Shown here: positions 1-5,009 of the stretch, piece by piece
Position numbering within the stretch: the first letter of the stretch is position 1
Layout of the letters: the number at the start of each line of letters is the position of its first letter
Origin: Phycisphaerales bacterium
Lineage (GTDB): Bacteria > Planctomycetota > Phycisphaerae > Tepidisphaerales > Tepidisphaeraceae
Assembly (NCBI GenBank): GCA_028288875.1
Contig: JAQGHK010000372.1
Location: 1 to 8,975, forward strand
Direction of reading: 5' to 3'
Length of the DNA: 8,975 bases
Position numbers and translations under genes: made by a program
Notes under the pieces: generated by a model
What the model saw: the letters and a program-made list of their open reading frames with translations, nothing else
What the model was told of the DNA's origin: nothing
Database searches by the model: none

Positions 1-1
1 C

Positions 2-214
2 AGCACCGGCCCCAACAGCGGCGCGCCGACCGTCAGTGCCCCGCAGGAAAACAGCAGCGGCACGATCCGCTCCGGGTCGCTGGAGCAGAGCAACGTCGAC
101 ATCAGCAAAGAGTTCATCAACATGATCGTGGCCAGCACCGGCTTCACCGCCAGCAGCCGCGTCATTACGACGAGCGACCAATTGCTGACCGAACTCATGA
201 ACACCAGCCGCTAG
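2..214 (+). CDS. flgE: Flagellar hook protein FlgE, C-terminal end (5' truncated)
   Basis: Only the last 70 codons are present, ending at TAG 212-214; the gene starts before the window. FlgE polymerises into the flexible hook outside the cell. The visible part has a Gly/Ser-rich stretch, then GTIRSGSLEQSNVDISKEF, the usual C-terminal segment of flagellar rod/hook proteins (Flg_bbr_C family), and ends SRVITTSDQLLTELMN, typical of FlgE rather than FlgG. Such C-terminal helices pair with N-terminal helices in the hook core. Identification is supported by the next gene, flbD, which very often follows flgE. One oddity: the segment usually reading QRGFQAN or similar reads STGFTAS here. The hook family is clear; distinguishing FlgE from a close paralogue rests on this tail and on the neighbour. 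Confidence 0.88.
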   Translation, partial: STGPNSGAPTVSAPQENSSGTIRSGSLEQSNVDISKEFINMIVASTGFTASSRVITTSDQLLTELMNTSR

Positions 215-227
215 GACCGATAATAAA

Positions 228-320
228 TTAGAGGGCAGAGGGCAGTAGGCAGAGGGCAGAAATACGAAGACCGTTCGTGGTCCGTGCATTTCTGTCCTCT
301 GTCTACTGTCCTCTGCATAC
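228..320 (+). repeat. Heptad-repeat hairpin element, copy 1 (93 nt)
   Basis: The left arm has four 7-nt units of the form NRGGCAG at 232-238, 239-245, 246-252 and 253-259. The right arm is its reverse complement apart from three C-to-T changes. Pairing positions 235-263 with 288-316 gives 29 consecutive pairs in the + strand RNA, three of them G-U. A small inner stem, GACC 269-272 with GGTC 279-282, caps it. The element begins 13 nt after the flgE stop codon and is 77/93 identical, without gaps, to the copy at 378-470. No ORF of its own is apparent. It looks like an interspersed, non-autonomous structured repeat; its family is not known to me. Confidence 0.85.
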
Positions 321-334
321 TCACGACTTTAGCT

Positions 335-376
335 CCCGCGGCAGGTGTTCATTCTGCTGTCGCGGGGGCAATTTTT
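335..376 (+). terminator. Candidate intrinsic terminator between flgE and flbD
   Basis: CCCGCG 335-340 and GCAG 341-344 pair with CTGC 354-357 and CGCGGG 361-366, with a 3-nt bulge (358-360) and a 9-nt loop. Four bases later comes TTTTT at 372-376, then ATTA. A GC-rich stem followed by a T run resembles a rho-independent terminator and would end the flgE transcript before flbD. The bulge, the short offset and the modest T run keep confidence moderate. Confidence 0.45.
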
Positions 377-377
377 A

Positions 378-470
378 TTAGAGGGCAATAGGCAGAAGGC
401 AGTGGGCAGAAATTCGAAGACCTCTCCGGGTCTGTGCATTTCTGCCCTTTGCCTCCTGCCCTCTGCATAC
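378..470 (+). repeat. Heptad-repeat hairpin element, copy 2 (93 nt)
   Basis: This is a second copy of the element at 228-320, in the same orientation and of the same length, starting with TTAGAGGGCA and ending with CTCTGCATAC as copy 1 does. Its arms pair as 404-413 with 438-447, 397-402 with 449-454, and 391-395 with 456-460: 21 pairs broken by two single mismatches. The inner AGACC/GGTCT stem (418-422 with 429-433) is kept although the loop sequence differs. The right end lies 4 nt before the flbD start codon, so the element forms the flbD leader. Confidence 0.85.
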
Positions 471-474
471 CGCC

Positions 475-669
475 ATGATCCAGGTCACTCGCCTTAACGG
501 TACGGAATTCGTCATTAACGCGGACAAGATCCGGTACGTCGAGCAGATTCCGGACACCATGATCTGCTGCGATACCGGCGAGAAGCTGCTGGTCAAAGAG
601 TCGATGAAAGAAGTGATCCGCCGGACCATTGAATACGCCCGGGCCGTGCGTCGACCGATAACCGATTGA
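475..669 (+). CDS. flbD: Flagellar protein FlbD
   Basis: This 64-residue protein reads MIQVTRLNGTEFVINADKI at the start, then IPDTMICCDTGEKLLVKES and a basic helix ending near RRPITD. It matches the short FlbD family (about 60-75 residues), small cytoplasmic proteins encoded beside flgE in many flagellar clusters. Their biochemical role is not well established; this is not the Caulobacter sigma-54 activator that shares the name. The start is set by the family's typical MI-VTRLNG opening, since nothing upstream in frame fits. There is no recognisable Shine-Dalgarno sequence: the 20 nt before the ATG are the end of a repeat element plus CGCC. In many other genomes motA and motB come next, but here a 121-nt spacer leads directly to fliL. 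Confidence 0.9.
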   Translation: MIQVTRLNGTEFVINADKIRYVEQIPDTMICCDTGEKLLVKESMKEVIRRTIEYARAVRRPITD

Positions 670-790
670 GTTTCAGCGTTTGCAGTCAGGCTTTTTCACA
701 TCAATCCGCAGCATTGGACTTCGCAAAGTTCAGTAGCGCCGTTTTTGCGCCGATACCGACCGTGACGGGACCTCTCGAAAGGGCCTCACT

Positions 791-1558
791 ATGTCGGATC
801 ATGCTGAAAAGAAAAAAGAAGAGAAACCGGCCGAAGGCGGCGAGCACGGTGGCGAAGCCAAGAAGAAAGGCGGCATTGGCGCGCTTCTGACGAAGCTGCC
901 AGTGCTGCTCGGTGGCGCGATGGCGATTGAAGCCGTCGTCATGCTGGTCGGCTTCAAGATCCTCGCCGGCGGCCCCAAGGCGGCGGACGCCGCTGTCGTC
1001 CTGGACGACAAGACCGCCTCCGCCGAACACGGCGCGGCCAAGGGCGAAGAAAAAGCCGAGGGCGGCCACGAAGCCCCGGCCAAATCCGAACACGAAGCGC
1101 CCGCCAAGGCTGAAGGCGGCCGCGAAGCCGCACCCGCCAAGGCCGAGGGTGGGCACGAAGCGCCCGCCGCCGAAGGGCATGGCGAGGCCAAGGGCGCCGA
1201 GGCCGAAGCGGCGCCCGTCGATCCGAAGAAGCAAATCGAAATCATGGTCGTGGAATTCCGCGCCCCGAACAAAATCGGCGGCAAGACCTTCCTCTACGAC
1301 GTCAGCATGTATGCGGTCACCAAGGCTAGGAACAAAACGCAGGTCGAGACGGCGTTTAAGGAACGAGGGGCCTTGATTAAAGATCGCGTGCGAACGATCA
1401 TCGCGCAGTCGGACCCGGACAAACTCGGTGGCGGGGCGGAACCCGGCCTCGAGACGCTCCGGCGGCAGGTACGATATCAGTTGGAACAGATCGTCGGCGA
1501 AGGCCTCATCGACGAAGTCCTGGTTCCCCGCTGCATCCCCTTCCGCACCGATTTCTAG
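791..1558 (+). CDS. fliL: Flagellar basal body-associated protein FliL with long Ala/Glu/His linker
   Basis: FliL is a single-pass inner-membrane protein that surrounds or supports the MotAB stator at the basal body. Seen here: a charged Lys/Glu-rich cytoplasmic start (1-27), a hydrophobic segment at about 36-58 that includes Glu47, a low-complexity periplasmic linker (about 77-147) rich in Ala, Glu, Gly, His and Lys, and a C-terminal domain (148-255) with the FliL pattern of an EFRAPN-like first strand, a helix near IKDRVRTIIA and a closing LIDEVLVPRCIPF. At 255 residues it is clearly longer than common FliLs (about 150-180), the excess being the linker, which has imperfect EGGHEAPAK repeats. 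The ATG at 791 follows GAAAGG at a reasonable distance. fliN follows after 39 nt, with no fliM between. Confidence 0.87.
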   Translation: MSDHAEKKKEEKPAEGGEHGGEAKKKGGIGALLTKLPVLLGGAMAIEAVVMLVGFKILAGGPKAADAAVVLDDKTASAEHGAAKGEEKAEGGHEAPAKSEHEAPAKAEGGREAAPAKAEGGHEAPAAEGHGEAKGAEAEAAPVDPKKQIEIMVVEFRAPNKIGGKTFLYDVSMYAVTKARNKTQVETAFKERGALIKDRVRTIIAQSDPDKLGGGAEPGLETLRRQVRYQLEQIVGEGLIDEVLVPRCIPFRTDF

Positions 1559-1561
1559 CCC

Positions 1562-1580
1562 GCCGGCTATCGTTGCCGGC
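1562..1580 (+). other. Short hairpin in the fliL-fliN spacer
   Basis: GCCGGC at 1562-1567 and again at 1575-1580 can pair as a 6-bp GC stem with a 7-nt loop, starting 3 nt after the fliL stop codon. There is no T run, so it is not a classical terminator. It sits just before the fliN ribosome binding site (AAGGA 1585-1589) and could affect mRNA stability or translation. It could equally be a chance consequence of GC-rich sequence. Confidence 0.35.
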
Positions 1581-1597
1581 CGCCAAGGATGGTGTGC

Positions 1598-2233
1598 ATG
1601 GCTGACGAGAAACCGACTGATCCGGCGTATGACGCGCAGGCGTTCGCCGACGAACTGCTCAAAATGGGCAGTTTCGCCGACGCGACTGCCGGCAGCGCGC
1701 CCGCTGCGGGTGCCCCGAGCGCGGGTATGTCCGCCCCGGACCCCGCGTCCGACCCGAACGCGCCCAACTTGGCCGAACTGGAAGAACTGCTCAAGCAGGC
1801 CAGCTTCGATCCGGCCCCGTCCGGTGGCGGTGGTGGCGGCTCCCAGTCCGCGGCCGATCAGGCCTTGTCCGACCGCCTGATGGAAGAAGCCCGGGCCGGC
1901 AGCGGCAATCGTGGCGCTCCGTTGCCCTCTACTTCGGCGTTCGACCTTCCCGCCTTTGAAAAAGCACTGAATGCCGCCCAAGCCAGCAGCATCGATCTAT
2001 TGCGCGACGTCGATCTGAACGTCAAAATCGAGCTCGGCCGTAGCCGCATGCTCGTGGAAGACGTGTTGAAACTGGTCGAAGGCAGCGTCGTCGAGCTCGA
2101 CAAGCTCGCCGGCGACCCGGTCGACGTCTTCGTCAACGATCGCCTCGTGGCCCGTGGCGAAGTGCTGGTGCTGAACGATAACTTCTGCGTTCGCGTGAAT
2201 GAAATTATCGCTGCGATTAAGGAAGAGGCGTGA
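1598..2233 (+). CDS. fliN: Flagellar motor switch protein FliN with long N-terminal extension
   Basis: FliN forms the lower part of the cytoplasmic C-ring, which sets rotation direction and docks export components. The C-terminal 80 residues (about 132-211) are a standard SpoA/FliN domain: IDLLRDVDLNVKIELGRS, then VLKLVEGSVVELDKLAG, DPVDVFVNDRLVARGEV and VRVNEI. Ahead of it lie about 130 residues of Ala/Pro/Ser/Gly-rich sequence with a Gly6 run at 76-81, making 211 residues in all against about 137 in E. coli. The extension holds two similar motifs, DELLKMGSF (18-26) and EELLKQASF (62-70). I prefer the ATG at 1598 over the in-frame ATG at 1589 because AAGGA at 1585-1589 is well spaced for it and overlaps the earlier start. 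The stop overlaps the fliO start. No fliM precedes it. Confidence 0.9.
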   Translation: MADEKPTDPAYDAQAFADELLKMGSFADATAGSAPAAGAPSAGMSAPDPASDPNAPNLAELEELLKQASFDPAPSGGGGGGSQSAADQALSDRLMEEARAGSGNRGAPLPSTSAFDLPAFEKALNAAQASSIDLLRDVDLNVKIELGRSRMLVEDVLKLVEGSVVELDKLAGDPVDVFVNDRLVARGEVLVLNDNFCVRVNEIIAAIKEEA

Positions 2234-2982
2234 GGCAGTCGATTTCGCGGTTTGCCGGAGCGTCCGGGCTCCGTGCGGATGGATCCATTGCCCGCGATGC
2301 GTTGCGCATCCTCGTAATAATTGCGGTGTTATTTGCCGCGTTCACGCCCGCCATCGCCCAGACCTCTCGCCCGAGCACCACGACGGCTGCTTCGAGCGCC
2401 CTTGAAACGCAATCGATCCAACGAGCGCGGCCCGTGAGCGGGGAAGACGAAAATAAAGGGATCGACTGGACCAAGCTGACGCTCGCGATGTTCGTCGTGC
2501 TCGGCCTGATCGTGGCGCTCAAGTACGTGGCCATCTGGCTGTTCCCCGGCGTACGCGTGGGCGGCAGCGGGCGGGGCGTGCGGTTGCTGTCACGGACGGC
2601 CATCGCGCCACGGCAGCAGGTGCTGCTGCTGCAGGTCGGCCGACGCATCTTGGTCGTCGGCGAAAGCGGCGGGGCGATGTCGCCACTGGCCAATATCGAA
2701 GAACCGGACGAAGTGGCCGAACTGCTCGGGCAGACCTCGTATACGACGCCGGCATCGGCTTCCAGCCGGTTTAAAGCGATGTTCGGGCGGGCCGAGCGGG
2801 ATTATGAAGAGCCGCTGCCCGAAAGCCTGACGGCGTCGGACGATCTTGAAGCGTCCCGGTCCGGCGAGGCCGCCGTTGGCGAGCCGGGCACGCCGGTTGA
2901 TCCGAACATCGCTGCGGCACAGGACGAAATTTCCGGATTGCTGGATCGGATGCGATCTCTCTCGAAGCAAGTGAAACGCTGA
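2230..2982 (+). CDS. fliO: Flagellar biosynthesis protein FliO
   Basis: FliO is an inner-membrane assembly factor for the FliP ring of the flagellar export gate. The start is a GTG at 2230 that overlaps the fliN stop in the sequence GTGA, with AAGGA at 2219-2223 in good position, indicating translational coupling. The 250-residue product has a signal-peptide-like start (basic residues, hydrophobic 25-38, cleavage plausible after AIA at 43), a polar Ser/Thr-rich stretch, a transmembrane helix at about 83-105, and a cytoplasmic FliO domain (about 110-180) with GVRLLSRTAIAPRQQVLLLQ and RRILVVGESGG. The tail (about 180-250) is acidic and ends in a probable helix, LLDRMRSLSKQVKR. FliO is poorly conserved, so the call rests on this architecture plus its place between fliN and fliP. 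Confidence 0.87.
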   Translation: MRQSISRFAGASGLRADGSIARDALRILVIIAVLFAAFTPAIAQTSRPSTTTAASSALETQSIQRARPVSGEDENKGIDWTKLTLAMFVVLGLIVALKYVAIWLFPGVRVGGSGRGVRLLSRTAIAPRQQVLLLQVGRRILVVGESGGAMSPLANIEEPDEVAELLGQTSYTTPASASSRFKAMFGRAERDYEEPLPESLTASDDLEASRSGEAAVGEPGTPVDPNIAAAQDEISGLLDRMRSLSKQVKR

Positions 2983-3007
2983 TCGCAGCGGGTTGAACGC
3001 TGATCGC
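2975..3007 (+). repeat. 12-bp direct repeat over the fliO stop codon
   Basis: AACGCTGATCGC occurs at 2975-2986 and 2996-3007, a period of 21 nt. The first copy contains the fliO stop TGA (2980-2982), and the second gives another TGA in the same frame (3001-3003). It looks like a small local duplication of the end of fliO, providing a back-up stop. No other role is evident. Confidence 0.6.
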
Positions 3008-3066
3008 TGGAGCCCAGGGGCAGGATGCCCGTGGCTGTTGGAAGACATCAGGGAAGGGCAAAGGGC

Positions 3067-3849
3067 ATGGACGCTCGCACACGCAGAATCGCCGGCTGGT
3101 TGGCCGTGCTGATCGTTATCGCCTTGCCGGCGGGCTTCGCGGTCGCGCAGACTGTCCCGCAGCCCTTCGCCGGCGCCGTTCCAGACATCAGCTCCCGTGA
3201 AAACGCGCCGGCCGCCCTGCAGATCCTGCTGCTGCTGACGGTCCTGTCGCTCGCGCCGGCGATCCTACTGATGATGACCAGCTTCACGCGGATCGTCATC
3301 GTGCTCTCCCTGCTCCGCCAAGCCATGGGCACCCAGCAACTGCCGCCGAATCAGATCCTGATCGGCCTGAGCATGTTCATGACCTTCCTCGTCATGCAGC
3401 CGACATGGACGAAGGTCAACCGCGACGCCCTGCAGCCTTATCTGAAGGGCGAGAAGACCTGGCAGGTCGCCTTGGACGATTCGCAGGGGCCGCTGCGCGA
3501 GTTCATGATCAATCAGATTCGGTACTGGAAAAACGAAGAGGACGTGCTGCTTTTCGAGAGCTTCGCACAAGGGCACCGGGTGGATTTAACGTCGTATGAC
3601 AAAGTCAGTACGCTCACGCTGATTCCGGCCTATGTTCTGAGTGAACTGAAGGTTGGCTTTCAGATGGGGTTCACCATTTACCTTCCGTTTCTGGTGATCG
3701 ACATCGTGATCAGCAGCGTGTTGATCAGCATGGGCATGATGATGTTGCCGCCTGTTTTGATCTCCTTGCCGTTTAAATTGCTCCTTTTTGTTTTGGTTAA
3801 TGGTTGGCGCTTGATTACAGGCAATTTAATGGATAGCTTTGTGCATTAA
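3067..3849 (+). CDS. fliP: Flagellar export gate protein FliP
   Basis: FliP makes the pentameric core of the flagellar type III export gate together with FliQ and FliR. From the ATG at 3067 the product has 260 residues, close to the family's 245 or so: a signal peptide (basic 4-7, hydrophobic 11-25, cleavage plausible after AVA at 27), then TSFTRIVIVLSLLRQAMG and the second family signature PAYVLSELKVGF followed by GFTIYLPFLVID, and a final hydrophobic hairpin. An in-frame ATG at 3025 would add 14 residues before the signal peptide. I prefer 3067 because GGGAAGGG at 3051-3058 is well placed and the signal peptide then starts correctly. The last part of the gene is AT-rich compared with its surroundings (22 of 60 G+C in 3781-3840). 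Confidence 0.95.
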   Translation: MDARTRRIAGWLAVLIVIALPAGFAVAQTVPQPFAGAVPDISSRENAPAALQILLLLTVLSLAPAILLMMTSFTRIVIVLSLLRQAMGTQQLPPNQILIGLSMFMTFLVMQPTWTKVNRDALQPYLKGEKTWQVALDDSQGPLREFMINQIRYWKNEEDVLLFESFAQGHRVDLTSYDKVSTLTLIPAYVLSELKVGFQMGFTIYLPFLVIDIVISSVLISMGMMMLPPVLISLPFKLLLFVLVNGWRLITGNLMDSFVH

Positions 3850-3936
3850 AGTTTCTTCACCTGCATGGATGCGGGGTTCGGAGAAGCTTCAAATCAGCTT
3901 GCCTTCACAGGCAGCACTCACGGACGGGTGTGCAGC

Positions 3937-4200
3937 ATGACGATCGATACCGCAAACGACCTGATCGCCCACGCGTTGACCCTGTCCCTGATGATTGCAG
4001 CCCCGATGCTGCTCATCGGATTGCTGGTCGGCGTGGTGGTTTCCCTGGTGCAGGCCGTCACGCAGATTCAGGAACAGACGCTCAGTTTCGTTCCGAAAAT
4101 CACCGCAATGATCATGGCCGCCGTGCTGCTGATGCCTTGGATGCAAAGCCAGATGCTCGAGTACGCGTCGACGATCTTCCGTGGCACGATGTTCCACTAA
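3937..4200 (+). CDS. fliQ: Flagellar export gate protein FliQ
   Basis: FliQ subunits wrap the FliP/FliR core of the export gate in the inner membrane. The 87-residue product matches the family's usual length of about 89, with two transmembrane helices (about 17-40 and 54-70) flanking the conserved loop IQEQTLSFVPK. The frame is open back to an ATG at 3865, but starting at 3937 gives the normal FliQ beginning MTIDTANDLIAHAL; the extra 24 upstream residues resemble no known FliQ. No strong Shine-Dalgarno is seen before 3937 (only GACGGG at 3923-3928). The 87-nt gap after fliP holds only small inverted repeats such as TGCC/GGCA and no terminator. Confidence 0.94.
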   Translation: MTIDTANDLIAHALTLSLMIAAPMLLIGLLVGVVVSLVQAVTQIQEQTLSFVPKITAMIMAAVLLMPWMQSQMLEYASTIFRGTMFH

Positions 4201-4205
4201 ATCCA

Positions 4206-4229
4206 GGCCGTTTCGGGGGTTTTTCGGCC
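4206..4229 (+). other. Hairpin abutting the fliR start codon
   Basis: GGCCG 4206-4210 is complementary to CGGCC 4225-4229, which directly precedes the fliR ATG at 4230. The 14-nt loop contains GGGGG (4215-4219), the only Shine-Dalgarno-like purine run available. If the stem forms in the mRNA it would keep that run single-stranded in the loop and bring it closer to the start. The stem is only 5 bp, so this is a weak suggestion. Confidence 0.35.
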
Positions 4230-5009
4230 ATGGCGCTGGAGCTGACGTTCAATTTCCTCATCGTCTACGTGCTGGCCTTTTTCAGGCTGGCGGGGCTGAT
4301 GTTGATGGCGCCGCTGTTCGGGTCGGCCAAGATTCCCAAGCGAGTGAAATTGTTGTTTGCGCTGGTGGCGACCATCTCCATGGCGTCGGTCCTGCCGCGC
4401 TCCGTGGAACTGCCGCCGACGATCGGGCTGGTCAGCTTTCATATCGCCGGCGAGATGATTTTCGGCCTGGCAATGGGGTCGATTGTCAGCTTCACCTTCA
4501 TCGCCAGCCAATGGGCCGGCGAAATGATCGGCCAGCAGATCGGCTTCAACCTGTCTGAAGTCTTCGACCCCCAGTTCGGCCAAGCCGGTTCGCTGGTGGG
4601 CGACATGTATTTCATGATTACGCTGATTGTGTTCCTGTCGATCAACGGACACCACATGTTGCTGGCCGCGGTTCACGAAAGTTTCAAAAGCGTGCCGCTA
4701 ATGACTCTGGGTTTTGATCGCGATTTGTTTGACACATTTACGCAGCTCTTCACGACCGCCACCACGTTGGCGATGCGGTTGGCGGCACCGATGTTCTTCA
4801 CCATGCTGGTCGTCGACCTGGCGATGGGCTGCATCGGCAAGGCCATGCCTCAATTCAACATCATGAGCGCCGGCCTGCCGGTGCGAAGCCTGCTCGGGAT
4901 TGGGGTGCTGATCGTCGGGCTGGGAATTTCATCCGACGCCATCGGCACGGCGTTGAGGTCGGATCTGGATGTGGTCACCCAGTATTTCACGTTGAAACGT
5001 AATGGCTGA
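4230..5009 (+). CDS. fliR: Flagellar export gate protein FliR
   Basis: FliR is the single-copy subunit that completes the FliP5-FliQ4-FliR1 export gate in the inner membrane. The product from ATG 4230 is 259 residues, the usual FliR length, with about six hydrophobic segments. Diagnostic stretches are LAGLMLMAPLFGSAKIPKRVK near the N-terminus, GEMIGQQIGFNLSEVFDPQFG in the middle and NGHHMLLAAVHESF after it. The frame is open further upstream, across all of fliQ, but that part is Arg/Asp/His-rich and not membrane-like, so it is a frame shadow. The start lies 29 nt after the fliQ stop. The end overlaps the flhB start by 8 nt, implying coupled translation. Confidence 0.95.
   Translation: MALELTFNFLIVYVLAFFRLAGLMLMAPLFGSAKIPKRVKLLFALVATISMASVLPRSVELPPTIGLVSFHIAGEMIFGLAMGSIVSFTFIASQWAGEMIGQQIGFNLSEVFDPQFGQAGSLVGDMYFMITLIVFLSINGHHMLLAAVHESFKSVPLMTLGFDRDLFDTFTQLFTTATTLAMRLAAPMFFTMLVVDLAMGCIGKAMPQFNIMSAGLPVRSLLGIGVLIVGLGISSDAIGTALRSDLDVVTQYFTLKRNG

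Noticed and set aside
198..223. ACCGATAA at 216-223 just after the flgE stop, as a sigma-28 -10 element
   Set aside because: It matches 7 of 8 bases, but the expected -35 position holds only TGAA at a slightly short spacing and the rest of the -35 does not match.
228..470. CRISPR array
   Set aside because: There are only two related units, each a self-complementary 93-nt hairpin, with a terminator-like interval between them, not short repeats with unique spacers. No cas gene is in the window.
724..756. Sigma-28-like halves CAAAGTTC (724-731) and GCCGATAC (749-756) upstream of fliL
   Set aside because: Both halves resemble the TAAAGTTT / GCCGATAA consensus, but the gap is 17 nt instead of about 11, so I do not call a promoter.
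701..1981. 426-codon open frame on the - strand across fliL and fliN
   Set aside because: Its product is Gly/Arg/Phe-rich low-complexity sequence mirroring the GC-rich codons of fliL and fliN. Both + strand genes have clear family matches, and no start signal or domain is seen on the - strand.
3025..3066. Earlier fliP start at ATG 3025
   Set aside because: It would add 14 polar residues before an otherwise normal signal peptide; the ATG at 3067 has a better-spaced GGGAAGGG and gives a more typical length.
3930..4229. Possible N-terminal extension of FliR, or FliQ-FliR fusion, through the open frame upstream of 4230
   Set aside because: The upstream translation is Arg/Asp/His-rich, overlaps fliQ out of frame and lacks any membrane character. 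FliR has its normal length from 4230.
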